A stretch of 64,000 nt of DNA from Leptodontidium sp. MPI-SDFR-AT-0119 (Eukaryota > Ascomycota > Leotiomycetes > Helotiales > Leptodontidiaceae): positions 1,302,001 to 1,366,000 of the forward strand of contig JAHLEZ010000012.1 in assembly GCA_020726505.1 (NCBI GenBank). Direction: 5' to 3'. Below, piece after piece: positions 12,333 to 23,968 of this stretch (position 1 is the first letter of the stretch; every line of letters begins with the position of its first letter). A program made the translations under genes and the position numbers. A model generated the notes under the pieces. That model saw only the letters and a program-made list of their open reading frames with translations. It was not told where the DNA came from and searched no databases.

Positions 12333-12556
12333 ATATCCAACAGATTCAGAAGAGGTACAGTGGATCATTCCAAAAGTTCGTCTTCAACTACTTTCGACTG
12401 CGAGATCAGATGATTGGCCTGTCACACCTCGTATCTCCCTAACTCATGATAACATTTTTGTCCCCGTCCCTCTCACTGCCTCCCAGAATACTTTCAGCCT
12501 CGCCAACATCCTCAGCCACATTCCCTCAGCCTCTCAATTCGAGCCCCTGCTTTGTG

Positions 12557-13310
12557 TCATTTACTGGGCTGAAGCAAAGCGGTTGAGTTAGAAGCCGCTG
12601 CCGAAAAAGTGTTAGGGCCCACTTGTTTCATATTCCCGATGAACACCCCCAAGACAGCACAGTATCTATCGACACGTTAGTAACTTAGTCTCTGCTACAA
12701 ACTCGAGTAGGATGACCCACGCAGCAGTTGATGCCAGAATCTCATGCCTCTTTGCTCTGGTAAAGTATGACAGCACCAGGGAGAAGATCATGGTACATAT
12801 CGACAACACGGCGAGGCTTAGCGATGTCGAACGCGAGGATACTGTTTTATCTGCTGTTGTCAGGGACCAGAGGAGGTAGACTGGGATGACCAGAAGGGCG
12901 ACGATGATACACATGCCGGCGATAGACACAAGGATGTCGATTCGTTCACGGTCGTAAAGAGTGAGGTAGTCCGTTGGTGCTTTGCCTTTGGCTTGGAGAT
13001 CCTGGAAGTAATCAGCTTCCACACCAATTGTAAGATAAAGACGGGCGGATCAATATTACCTGGTTACTAAAGATGTACTGCCAAAAGCAAGTTTCAACAT
13101 GTCATAAGAAAGGAGAGAGGGGTCTTACCCGTGTGATCCGGAAGGAGAGTTTCAGACGAACTTTCTCAACAAATGCGTCAAGCCAAGCATGTTCTCGGCT
13201 AGAACTCAAAGTTACAAGATCCTCACGATGGAGTATTGTCAGCGGAGATGCGAAAGTGTCGCAAAATAAATTTGCTCTATAGAGAATTGGATGTATGCTT
13301 CGGTGGCCCC
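12557..13310 (-). pseudogene. DUF6594 gene copy 1, 5'-truncated
   Basis: The C-terminal half of a DUF6594 membrane-associated protein of unknown function. I can align four exon remnants with the intact copy at 47-48.5 kb: the HREDLVTLSSSREHAWLD segment, a microexon YIFSNQ, the exon with two hydrophobic helices (IAGMCIIVALLVIPVYLLW and LAVLSICTMIFSLVLSYF) ending in TRAKRHEILAS, and a terminal exon AYCAVLGVFIGN ending at 12557. Splice sites between these pieces look usable. What is missing is the N-terminal part: no GYP...LLYKQDELREL block is found upstream of about 13310. I therefore call it a 5'-truncated relic. An expressed short protein from an ATG at 13022 cannot be excluded. Confidence 0.7.
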
Positions 13311-13569
13311 ACTGAAAGAGCGAAACGGATAGAATACACCGGACTTTATGAACATGGAGTTCCTGGTGGAATTTTATGGGGGCGTCAAGTCAAGAATGGT
13401 TTCTGGAGTATATTTAGAAATTGGAGGAGCGACACATAGTATCATTATTTCGGATCAAGGGTTCATTTGTTCTGACTAGAAAATGCGAAAGTAGCCCCGC
13501 CAAGCGCTTCAACTGCCAAATCATTGCGATTCATCCTGATTCCGGATTCCCTCCACCAGTAACCACTGA

Positions 13570-13851
13570 TTAGGTCTTGGTCCTTTTGATATCATCCTCG
13601 GAGAAGCAATCCCCATTGCTGTAAAGATCAGTAGAGCCTTTCACCAAGGTGAATAGGAAATGGCAATGGAAGTTGGGATTTGTGGCCACATTTGTGTCTT
13701 TCATCACTGCATCAGAAGCACGATAAACGGTCACTCGTTCCTGCCCAACACCCTTGTCCAACCAGAACTGAATGTCCACGAGATAAGTATCTTGGCAAGT
13801 CTTGATCTCCTTGGTGAAGTCTCTTGGGATGGGGATCTTGCTTTCTGCCAT
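13570..13851 (-). CDS. Small protein, NP-x3-C-x-F / LY-x-NG family, copy A
   Basis: Frame of 93 aa starting MAESKIPIPRDF. I do not recognise it as a named family. It contains NPNFHCHF followed 14 residues later by LYSNGDCFSEDD. The same order of residues (NPDLKCSF ... LYKNGEYFYEGD) occurs in the small minus-strand gene at 49040-49378, so the two are probably homologues. It has no signal peptide or membrane helix, and charged residues dominate the ends. An upstream open stretch at about 13915-14148 ends at a plausible GT donor, but its phase does not join to this frame, so I start at 13851. It lies between DUF6594 copy 1 and the SH3-like frame at 15730, the same relative position as its partner in the other island. 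Confidence 0.45.
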   Translation of the reverse strand: MAESKIPIPRDFTKEIKTCQDTYLVDIQFWLDKGVGQERVTVYRASDAVMKDTNVATNPNFHCHFLFTLVKGSTDLYSNGDCFSEDDIKRTKT

Positions 13852-15729
13852 TTTGTCTCGACTTCTAGGAGAAGCCAAAAGTTAGCCAAGTTAGTTGGCT
13901 GTGTAGAATGCGCATCTCATACCTTGTAGGAAGAGAGTTGCTCTGGTGGCTGATGACACTGAAATGAAATCGGAGATGTATTTGACGTATTTGGCGAGCT
14001 CTCCTTTGGTTTGGATGCGAGTTGCAAGTATTTTCGAAGTCGTTTCTGCGATCGGATTTGCAGCTGGTGATTTGTATGTAAACACTAAAACTGACCAGCA
14101 TCCATGGCTCCTATATACTAGAAGTTCATACGGTGTGGAAGTAATCAAATGCCATCTCTCTGACTCCTAAGCTTACCAGAACAGCAGAGTAGATAAAAGG
14201 GACAAAGAAACAAAAAAAATTCCACCTCATTCTGACCGATGCCTGAATCAGAAAATACATGTTGAAGACAATTATGAAACGTACCGATCAAAGAAACCTG
14301 GCTCCGTATAGTCTGCCGTTAACTTGACGGGTTTTTAGTTTCTTCCAGAAAGCTCACGCGGATTACACAGAAGTCCATGACTGCGATCGAGTGCCGCGGT
14401 GGAGTAGATGGTTCAATCCCGATTCATCTATTTATTGTTTAGACAAGAATTGCTCAAACATCAAACAGAACGAATCCTCAAAGATGTAGCTCAAGGGGGC
14501 CAAGCAACTTTAATTGGAACTCCAGTGTGTTCATACGTACACTGTGAGTGCATTCCAACAAGTTTGTTCTGGATCGAGCTGTCCAGTATGCCTTAGTGAA
14601 GGTGGAGCCTCCATGCTCTCAGAGTCCAGGGCAGTGGAGTACCCTTACGAGATTGTTATTGGCACCAAAGCCTCGCGGAATATACGACAGTCAGACCTCT
14701 CAAACTTTTACCGGACATGATTTGTCAAAAAAAAATGGTCGAAGCCGGCAATCCTCAATAATTTGTACCACCTACATTAACAACCTCGCTTAACAAAAAC
14801 GTTCAGAAAGGGTAATAGGAGGTGCACTTATATATTCAGGAAAAGAAGAGGATTTATCTAAAGAAATGTGACTGGACATCTGGACTATGATTGAATCTTT
14901 TCGATATAGTGATTTTATGAAAGCTCATTTTCAGCTCTGCAGAGGCTATGCCCCATCGAAGCCAGCGGAGAAGTTGAAGAGCCCGAACGACAAGGGAAGC
15001 AGCCGGAAGTTTCAGCAGGTCATGATAATATTCTCTGCAGCATACTTTGAAAATGGAAGACACGGGTAGTTACACAAGCCAGCTCGTATGTGGACTCGGT
15101 CGTCATCTTGGACGCACACCGAGTGTCCTTTAGAGAAGTCTCAAAAATTCGCGACATTAGTTCTCCTTCCACTTTAGAATACTTTGTTTAGCTCAAAGTC
15201 ATGTTGTAGCCCATTAAGGGTGACTGTTTTGACTACATGCCAGAGAAATATGAGTCCTCAAGCTTCGGAGTTCTCTTGCTAGAGTCATTTGTCCTGACGA
15301 TTCAGACTCCGCCCGGGAGGGGTCATAACTTCTCATCACTCTGTTAGTCCAATGCTCTAGTTCCAATCACCAAAAATCATCTTGCTTCAGATACCTCGCA
15401 GATTTGAGAAGCTTCAACTATTGGAAGTGATTATCAAATATCATACTCAACCCCAGGATCGTCATCAAGTAGGTCGATACTTCTGTACCTCGGGGTCTTT
15501 CTGAAGCAATTTTTGACCAGAAGCAGCGGGATTCAAGGCAGTCTTCCGAGCACATAGGAATCAAACCTCGAAGTGGGGCTCTAAGAATTCGAGACGTGGT
15601 CAAGGAAATGGAAAGAAACCAAAAAATCCAAGTAAGGAACTCTTCGCCTCCGGTTTTGAACAAGTTGGTAATATGCCTAGCTAGAGGAAAAACGCTCTCA
15701 CAGTCCCCGTTTCCGGACCATCATCATCT
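13852..15729. other. Gene-poor stretch inside accessory island 1
   Basis: Only short frames on both strands and A/T-rich sequence. I find no convincing exon, tRNA or transposon. It may hold promoters for the divergent small genes at 13570 and 15730. Confidence 0.4.
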
Positions 15730-15948
15730 ATGCAGGAGGTAACTACATACTTAATCCGTCGTCAACAGTTCTTTGAGCTCATGAAGACTAAATCAGGATA
15801 TGAGGTGGGAGATGAGGTCAAAGTCACTATCAATGGTGTTTTCAAAGGGCAAGGAAAGGTTACTCAGGTTTCGGGAAACGAAAACTGCGAGGTTCAGGTT
15901 ACGAAAGATGGCAATATCAAGTCAAGTTTTCTTTTAATCTCTTCTTAG
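15730..15948 (+). CDS. Small SH3/KOW-like beta-barrel frame, copy A
   Basis: Open frame of 72 aa. The C-terminal 50 residues have the alternating pattern of a small beta barrel: GYEVGDEVKV, a short turn, then GQGKVTQVSGNENCEVQV. This resembles Tudor/KOW/SH3-like folds in general, and more specifically each half of the 141-aa protein at 52943-53484 (TGRISKV ... YLVKVKDC). The true start may be the second ATG at 15781 (MKTKSGYEV). The frame ends abruptly after the last strand, so a 3' exon could be missing. Function unknown. It could also be a relic. Confidence 0.35.
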   Translation: MQEVTTYLIRRQQFFELMKTKSGYEVGDEVKVTINGVFKGQGKVTQVSGNENCEVQVTKDGNIKSSFLLISS

Positions 15949-16540
15949 CCGCCAGCCGTTTGTTAGTCCAAGGAATAATCTTGCTTTTGCCAAACTGAAA
16001 ATCCATAATTACTTCCCTGAATGGCAGATTCTCAGTCCAGTTTTGGACAGGCTGCTCTGTGAGCTTATAAATGTAGCACGATGATTTTTTTGAGGTCCCA
16101 GATTACCCTAGTGGAAATCATGCTCTACTTGTAGATGGCAAGATGTTCCTGCAGCAAGCTCGTTTTATTCCAGAGCAATGTAAGCATTGGTCAGATTGAG
16201 CTGTTGCATCCCGACATTTTGCGGAGCTCGACTCTTGGACTGATTCATACATACTCGCTCTATTATTTTCATAAATCTCATGGTACACTAGCGAGATCCT
16301 CGCCGTCTAGGTTTGGTTCAGTCCACCATCACAATCTAGCCTTGCGCAGGTAGCACCAACCAAGATGGCTACCCTTGGTATTGGTAGGGTTCTCCAGTGA
16401 AGATGCCAGTTCCAATTCTAGGCGAAACAGATATGAACGATGCGTCAAAATTGTCGTTATATTCAACTTTAGTCCGGTTTCAGGTCGATTCGACGAAGCA
16501 GCGTCTTCGGTTCATTGAACCAGATGCTTTGAAGCAATGA

Positions 16541-17272
16541 ATGTTAAAAGCATTCTCCTCTGAGGTAGGACTTCAGTATAAATATAATGATCTATTGAAA
16601 GTAGCAAAATTGGCACGACCCGGAGAGCAATTCATCGAATCGAGCCTTCACTACTTCCATTCAGAACCTTGGAATGAAGAAATAAGCAACGGGCTAGGGC
16701 GTTCAACTCGGTCTTCTTCACTGCTGAGACGGGAAATATATGGGGCGATGTCAATTGAAGAGGTTACTTGCGAATCTCTGCATCCTCCTTTCGATCACAG
16801 CATGGACTGTGGATTTGGGCTTGGAAGCCAACATTTACCCAAAAGCCTAATGTCGAATGCTTCAGGAACTTCCCTAGAAATCAGCAGTCTGTCGGAACAG
16901 CTCAGACCGTGCGATATATATCTACCATGGAATGCCTTCCATATAGACTTCTTTTCCGATTTGATTAGTAAAGCAAATGCTGGTGGCCAACAAATGGACT
17001 ACATCATATTCGATGCACTCCAAGATTTCACTGCTGGGAGGTTTGCATCAGACGATATGCAAGACTACTTCTTGAGCCCTACGGATCTTCACCCCACGAT
17101 CCTACTGTATGACGATCCTTCTGAGATGCAAAAAAGGGGGAGGTCGCTCTTGAGCTTTGACTATCACAGTGAGGTATATAGAATTTATATTCTCTCATTC
17201 GCTAAGACGAACGAATTTTGTCCATTTCTCAATTCTTCTCGTCACTCGAGCCCTGTCTGGTGTTTCCGATAA
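16541..17272 (+). CDS. Orphan hypothetical protein, 243 aa
   Basis: Uninterrupted frame of 243 codons with mixed composition and no motif I recognise. There is no signal peptide and no strong membrane helix. A short acidic/aromatic segment (DYIIFDALQDF) lies near residue 155. Its last ~14 codons overlap, antisense, the terminal exon of DUF6594 copy 2 (stop at 17229). Because that exon is conserved among the DUF6594 copies, one of the two reading directions must be incidental there. The length of the frame is above chance for this base composition, but without homologues it could be spurious or an annotated-only orphan. Confidence 0.35.
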   Translation: MLKAFSSEVGLQYKYNDLLKVAKLARPGEQFIESSLHYFHSEPWNEEISNGLGRSTRSSSLLRREIYGAMSIEEVTCESLHPPFDHSMDCGFGLGSQHLPKSLMSNASGTSLEISSLSEQLRPCDIYLPWNAFHIDFFSDLISKANAGGQQMDYIIFDALQDFTAGRFASDDMQDYFLSPTDLHPTILLYDDPSEMQKRGRSLLSFDYHSEVYRIYILSFAKTNEFCPFLNSSRHSSPVWCFR

Positions 17273-18674
17273 AAACTACCAAGACAGCACAATATCTGCG
17301 TATCACTAGCAGCTTGTACTAGAATTGATTTTCGGGGAAATTACGCTGCGGCAGAAGCTAATAGTTCATGTCTCTTAGGTCTTGCGAATTGGGATAGGAC
17401 CGCAGAGAATGTGCTTGTGAAGATGACTAGAACTCCGACGCCGATAGCTGTAGAGAAGTCCGTCTGCTTTTCGGCGAGCTATAAACCACAGCACGTATAC
17501 TGGGACGATGAAATGGAATAGGATCATGGCTAGGATGATGAAGAGTTTCAAACGATACACACGTTCTTTGCTGAATAGCATGACCCCGCTTTGTTCCGGG
17601 TTTGCCATTGCAGTGAGTTCCTAAGAGTCTGGTCAATGAACGGTGAATAGCACGGAAGCAGGTCTTACTGGCGACGAGAGAATGTACTATTGATACCTTA
17701 GTGACAGGTAGAAACTCAACATGACAGCCATGGCTTGAAGAGAACTTACCCGAAGGAACTTGGAGTCGCATCTACGAAGAAACCCTGGCATGACCGCATC
17801 GGGCCATGCATCCTCTCTTCCGGTTTTGAGGGACAAGATGTCCTCCTGGTTGTAGATGTAGCCTTCGACGTACGAGACAGGGTCGTTTTCGTCGAAGTAT
17901 CTCTTTACGCGACCACAGTACCGAAGCCGCCGAGGGCTGTCGAAGCTCATAATATCGCGGGAGCTGGTCAACAAGGTAGCTTCCGTAAGCTAGATTCTTA
18001 TCAATCAAGAAGTCCAGCACTATACACCCACCATATTCGTTGTACTTGATCTCAATTCTCGAAAGCAACTCCTTGCGCTTTCCTATCCACGCATCGTCTC
18101 TCTGCCTTGATTCAGCACCCTGGGATTGTCTCTAGCGTCTCTTTCCTCCATGCGATCTAGTTCCGTTTGTAATTCTCGCAACTCGTCCTGTTTGTAAAGA
18201 ATGAGACGTGATTGTATGTAGCTGAAGCGACGGTAAAGCATAAGATTTTCGTCGTTTGTAAGAAGGGCTGAAAGATTTGGATAGCCGGGGGGATATTCTG
18301 TCACTGTATTTTGTCAGAATATTGATCCATGCTTTCAATTAAAAAATTTGACATTTTCTGACCACTGCATCTCTCATAGACGTGGCGGCTTGGTGGTTCT
18401 CCTCGTCTGTAGGCAGCACGGACTTGGTTCCTCCTCAACAACTTGTGAATTACAGATGTACACTTCCGTGATATTGATCTGGCCCCGGTTGTGCCCATCG
18501 GTATGGACTCGCAACTTCAGGCCGCATGTCCAGTGATTCTTGATCAACTTCCTTATCACGTCTCCATTTGGCGTCGCTCGAATCCAACACTTCGCCATCG
18601 TTGACTGCTTCGATTTGCTCTATCTGTAACTCGCTCCTTTCTATCAAACTGTCTTCGTGATGTACCGAACGCAT
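17229..18674 (-). pseudogene. DUF6594 gene copy 2, frameshifted
   Basis: Full-length but broken DUF6594 gene on the minus strand. Recognisable pieces in order: an N-terminal EDSLIERSELQIEQ segment from 18674, the core block PPGYPNLSALL...LMLYRRFSYIQSRLILYKQDELREL at about 18180-18300, a YFDEN..SYVEGYIYNQEDILSL exon near 17800-17950, the microexon YILSSP, the hydrophobic FIILAMILFHFIVPVYVLWF exon, and the last exon AYCAVLVVFIGN. Compared with the intact copy there is a 1-bp deletion near 18110 (after RVL) and a frame change near 17460 (after ARRKADG). The first exon also seems to change frame between 18450 and 18500. With at least two frameshifts it cannot make the full protein. Its introns remain recognisable, so the decay is fairly recent or weakly selected. 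Confidence 0.75.
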
Positions 18675-20163
18675 GTCTCAAAGTCAAATAACAAGTTCGT
18701 AGCAATGCCTATATTTCTCTTTGCCAATAAAATGCCTCAGAATTCAAGAACCAATGTCATGTAATATAGCCTACGAATCGTGCGAGTGGGAGATCTGAGA
18801 TTCACAGGTACAAATCAACCCGGGGCGGGTGGAAACAGACGACTGGGAAGGCACAGCAACTCAAACCACCGGCCTCACCAAGCCAATCACCGAAAATGGA
18901 AGACCGGCTCTGCTATTTATAATTGCCACCCTTGGGCTGACTAAAATGCCAAGGGTCACTCACATGTTCTACTGATCACATGAGATTTGAGCAGCAATCC
19001 CCCAAAGAAGTGCGAAGCATGCTGTGCCGACAATTGCAGGGATCTGCTTCTAGGTTTCGTTGGTATGCAGATAAGGAGAATAAAAACCCATTCCTTACAT
19101 CGAGCCAGGCATGGGCTGTTGGTGGCGGCATCTCTGCATACATATCAGGCGGACCCCATACAACGGTAAGCTCCCAATCGCGCCATGCACCCCGCGTTGC
19201 CAGAGTAGCTTCAACGTGGTGGTCGGCATTGATCAGGATCTCGCTGGTCGGGAAGATGTTGCGGACCACTGTCGATCCCCTCTGTGAGTCGCCTTCTTCT
19301 TTTCGGGCGTAGAATGAATGGGCGTGGAGGTGGGGCTAGCCGAATCTGCCTTGCTCTTGGGTGTACGCAAGCATTCGGGCATAGGACGGGAACGAATTTC
19401 GGGTCGAGATAAGCATTGGAGCGGTCTGCCCTACTGAGGGCCGCTATGCTCATGTATGCAATCGTCTTGATCACATACCACTGCATTCTCCCATAGACAG
19501 AGAACGGTTCCTGGAGTTTTGAGCTGCAGCAAGTCCTCCACTCACGCACCTTCCGGCTTCTCTAACATACGTTTCAGGCCATTTTGACATCAGCTTATCA
19601 ATAAGTCCTTGCGCATAATGTAGTACTGTAAGTGGGCAACGCAACATAACTGAATCAAGGCAACCACGCTAGAAAGCCCCGAAAAGTGAACTACGAGTAG
19701 AAAGTCTTTTGGAAGCGAAGAGGTGGTGGTGTTGCATCTCTGCACCGGACCGGTAAGCCACCTTGATGACGAGCAGCGTATCTCATGCAAATCGCTGGAA
19801 GAAGTTAGACCTACATGAGGGCGTTCAGCCCAAACCCTAGGAATAACAACCTCCCGTAAAGATCAGACGTGGTAGTCATTGAGTTGACTAGAATGAGAGT
19901 TGGCTACAGTATCTAGCAAAAGTTCAGCCTTGTCTGTTGATAAAAAGGTAGGAAAGCGAAGCGAATGATCTTCTGTCCGCGGCGCCACTGAACAACTCCG
20001 TCACAAGGTGCAGGGTGTGAGCAAGCATGGTACAGCAGTATGCGGAACGCTCTGGATAAGGATGTATAAATCTGCATACCCCAGGAGTAACTTTTCTGCA
20101 ATATTGCTCAACTGTCCAAATTTCGATGAAGACAATTGCTAGGCTCCTGCGTTTAAATCGACA
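18675..20163. other. Intergenic, no supported gene
   Basis: Contains minus-strand open stretches at about 18976-19269 and 19211-19549 with fairly protein-like composition but no motif, start context or splice model that I can support. Possibly a decayed gene. Confidence 0.4.
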
Positions 20164-20519
20164 ATGCGTTTGTATCCCTCAATCCCAAATCGTATCTGGG
20201 TCGGGAAAGTTGACAGTACCGCAGTCACAACAAGCGACGCCCTTAGCCTTGCCTTCGGCCTTGTTGCAACAGTGCTCGCAGTGCTCGCCATTCTGGCAAC
20301 TCTCTACCTCCGACACACTCGCACCATTCCTCCTTGTAAGTAACCTACTCAAATATCCACAGGCACAGTTCCAAGAAGACAAGTAACTGACTCTGAATAG
20401 CGTCGCAAGATGTCGAGATGCAGCCCATGATACAAAACGTAAATTCAAATGCAAACGAACAAGAGGCAGCATTAAGGGCATTTGAGATGGTACTGGGGCT
20501 GTTCAGGAGGGAGGCATAA
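20164..20519 (+). CDS. Small single-pass membrane protein, 96 aa
   Basis: Two short exons, 20164-20335 and 20401-20519, joined over a 65-bp intron (gtaagt...gaatag), give a frame of 96 aa; each exon alone is too short to stand out. The first exon encodes MRLYPSIPNRIWVG, a Thr/Ser stretch, then a strong hydrophobic helix (LAFGLVATVLAVLAILATLYL, residues ~32-52) stopped by RHTRTIPP. The second exon is cytosol-like and amphipathic (NEQEAALRAFEMVLGLFRRE). I do not recognise a family; one-helix proteins of this shape are common and poorly conserved in fungi. It is convergent with the FHIP gene, with 199 bp between stop codons. Support is the clean splice junction, preserved frame and the helix. 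Confidence 0.6.
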
Positions 20520-20718
20520 CATTTGGGGAGGGACTGTCTACAGTATATATTGCGATGGCTGGGTGGACTTACCGGGAAAGAGTGGAGAGCGATTATCGGA
20601 AGTAAACAAAGCGAAAGAGCAACTACAAACCTCAAATATACAAACAAAATCGTCAAAACAATGCCAGAAGTGAAAGCGCAAAAAGGTATCTTGTAAACCA
20701 ACCAACCAACAACACAAA

Positions 20719-23686
20719 CTAAACATACCTGACCTCCCCAAAAAGGCCAGCGCGAACCTGTACCAAAGCCGCCAACTCCAGCAAGAACTCCTGGAGTATA
20801 ATAACATTCGTCAAAACATGATTGACACTGACCATCTTCTGCTCATTCTCCTTATCTTCCTCTTGGTTCTCTTCAGATAAAGTACTATCGTCGGCTCCTG
20901 CAGCACTCCCCTCTGTACTCCCCTCCTCACTGGTAGCTTTCAAATTCGGGAATGGGATGGCAGACACCTCGTTCTTGGGGAGTGGCTGTGAAACCTTCCT
21001 TGCTAGGATACTTTGATCGATGGCTGCGAATGCTGCTGCTTGGCTAGCTGGAACACCTTTGATGCCCTGCTCGGCATCTCGCAAAGGGCTAGGCGAGAAG
21101 GCTCTAGAGCTGCCTCGGGAAGATTGGTCTATTCCCATGGGAAATTGAGGAGGTGGGATGGGGTTTCGCGAAGATGTCGGTGTGGCAAAACCGTAGCCAC
21201 CGTTGAGACCACTGCTTCGCTCTTGACTTCTTCGGCCTCGTGGGGAGTTTGATCGAGATGGCGTACCAAGTTCAGGGAAGATGCGCTGAGCGAGTGCATC
21301 GAGAGCAGATGGACGTGGTGGCGATACGGATCTGGAAGGAGAGTCGAGACTAGAGCGTGGAGCTTGTTGACGGATAGGAATGGGTGTAGCATGTGCTGAC
21401 GATGCAGCTTGGAACGCCTCACGGCGCTGTTGAAGAAGCTCGTCGAATCGAGGTATCTCTGCTCGGTATGTTGAGATCTGGTCGACGAGTAGCTTCAATC
21501 CCTTCAACATGGTTGGAGCCTGTGATTCAGACCACTTGGGCGTCCTTCGAGCTCTCTTCAGTTGGCGAATTTGTGCCTTCTCTTGAGCTTTCACAGGGTC
21601 CCCGAGTCCCAGGAGAAGTGGATCATCTACGACCTCCTCTTCATCGTCTTCGTCATATACATATTTGGACGGGTCTGGAAGTAGCCAGCCATCAATTCTC
21701 ATGAATCCACAGGTCGCCAAATCTACAATAGATCCAGTGAGAGACAAATTGGTCTCCACCGAGTTGATAAAGAAGTTGCCCAATATACTTACCAATGTCT
21801 TCAGCATAGGGTCTTCTGGTCGTAGAGTATGTGATCGAATATCCCGAGGCGCTCCAGGGATGGTTGCTTGTGACCCAGTAAACTTCGAAGTTCCTCCAGC
21901 GGACTTTGGGGCAATTAGAGTGACTGAGCAGGAATGGCTTTCCAGCATACTTGTGCAGTCTTTGATGTGATTTTCATAGACTTCATCGAAGTTGTCGTCG
22001 CCTCCCACATTCCCGGCAAGAGTGAGCAGGAATTGCATTTCCATTTCATGGGCTCCAATAGTTCGCTGCGGCCCGTCGGCCAGGGTCTGGCTCGTCCAAA
22101 GAAGTGTGGTCACAGCATATCGGTGATGTCTTCTCAAGATTACTGAAACCAGCTGCAATGTCACGGATATAGTTTGTTCGTTTAAAGACCGAAGACTGGC
22201 TTGGATCAAGTCAACTAGGTTGAATAGTGCTGGCGTCGATGCGACTTCAACTTGGGTAGACATCATAGTAGCAAGATCCATCGACTTCCTTTTCCTTGCG
22301 GCGCTGACAGATGCTCTTGATCCAGATGGTGCTGGAGCGGTGTCTGGTAAAGCCAAGAGGTAATGAAGAATCAAGTGGATCATGTCTGGGTGGTCTAACG
22401 CCTCCAGTATTCTGCGTAGATAAGTGAGGACAGCAACAGATGATCCTCCGTCGACATCGGACGATTCAAGCAAGGAAGGATATCTGCAACATCATTAGAA
22501 AAAAAGAATACTTTTGTACACCAAGACTTACAATAATTGTTGGAGGAAGATGACTTGGAAATGCTCCAGTAGCGTCTGCTTGACCTCGCCGGACTTGCAG
22601 TGATTGAGAACATCTTGCCAAAACACCAAGTGTGACAGAAATGTTTCCATATGCATCTGGAAGTCAGGAGATGACGAGCTCACAATCTCCGACGTTGTAT
22701 GGGGTTGTTGGTAATCCGACAACGCAAGAATTGGTGGTAGATCTTCAAGAGGATGATCAATGACCAGCTTCCGGCTTAGCTGACTGTACAGTGCCCCAAG
22801 ACCAGTAGCCATCAATGTTGCAAGGTCACTCTCGACAATCCATTGCTCCAAAGCAACCGAACTTGATGCTGCTTCGATGATGTATAAAAGTCCCGTCCTA
22901 GCGAAGTCTCCTATCCTCCCTTCATGATGGATGTAATCTATCAGCAGATAGAACAACGGAAAGTCTTCCTTGTGTGTCTTTCCGGTAAACTTCTCGTGTG
23001 CATCTTGACCATCGTCCGAGGTATCATTTCTCTCTTGGGCAGTAAACCACGCAGGCAGAATATCTGGATCAAGCCTGATCTTGGTGGTGATGTTGAATGA
23101 TAGTTCGACCACCTCTACCTCCGTATCCGACCCCAGACGAATGCTGTTTGCCCCAGTAATACGAACCAAAAGATTCATAAGACTGTTCGAGAAGGTATCG
23201 TTTTCCACAAAGTCCTCCTCTTCACTGTCGATCAGAGTTGCAAAGAATGCCACTCCCTCCCTGATAATCCACTCATTGTATGATGTAGTAGCAATCTTGC
23301 CTATGGGCACGTATATTTGCTTCGCAGATGCAAATGTGATGCACGGGTGAGGTAAAGGGCGTCTGGATTCATCGCTGATTATGGCTGTGAGTTGTTGAAG
23401 GCTGTCCCGGATGTTCTCGGCCGCTTCGTGGTCTCTGGATAGATTCGAAGCACCACGCCATATTTGCTAGACGGTCGTCAGATTGAGAGTCCTCCGAATG
23501 TTGAATATTACGAACCAAAAGCTGACTGTATTCCTTCTTGAAGCGTGCCAGACGCTTCTCCGGGTTGTGTGTAGAGGCTTTGTTGCCAGCTGGGGCAAGG
23601 GAAGTGCCCGCTATCAAGCGTGACCACTAGAAGGACGATTAGCAAGGCTCAAGACTAGCAAGTGAGGCAAATCTTACAAAGTCCAT
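20719..23686 (-). CDS. FHIP/RAI16-like FHF-complex subunit
   Basis: Homologue of the FTS-Hook-FHIP adaptor (retinoic-acid-induced 16-like), which links early endosomes to dynein in filamentous fungi. Four exons on the minus strand: a 3-codon first exon (23678-23686, MDF), 23516-23626, 23466-22532 and 22483-20719, giving 939 aa. The first exon joins to WSRLIAG, matching the family start DFWSRL. The intron at 23467-23515 has a weak donor (gttcgt) but restores YSQLLQIWRGASNLS. Typical blocks follow: IREGVAFFATLIDSEEEDF, GDFARTGLLYIIE, FLSHLVFWQDVL and the C-terminal stop after GEVRYV, where relatives end in DEVRF. A long low-complexity Ser/Arg/Pro segment fills about residues 650-800. The whole is helical and non-membrane. 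Confidence 0.88.
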
Positions 23687-23968
23687 GGCTGCATGGGAAT
23701 CATCATTTTTCTGGTTGCATTGATATAATCTTGGACTCAAACGCGCGGGTCGCGCTTGACATCTCCGCGTCAGGGGCACGCACGGTCCACATCTCAGCCA
23801 CAGTCAAGCATTTAATCCTCATCCCCTCCTCAACCATCAATCAATCAGCTATCCACCAGTCAACAACATCTCAATAGTCCAAATTCGTCTATCCCGATCC
23901 TGGATTTTGCTGCCACTCATTTACACTCGACTCTTCTAGCCAGAGACCTCACTAAGCTTTCTCCAAAC

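Noticed and set aside
14461..14530. A-box-like TAGCTCAAGGGG suggesting a tRNA
   Set aside because: No B box or acceptor pairing within the required distance.
18976..19549. Minus-strand open stretches with protein-like composition (ATRGAWRDWELTVVWG, MQWYVIKTIAYMSIAAL)
   Set aside because: No start context, splice model or known motif joins them, and the plus strand is also open here. Left as a possible decayed gene.
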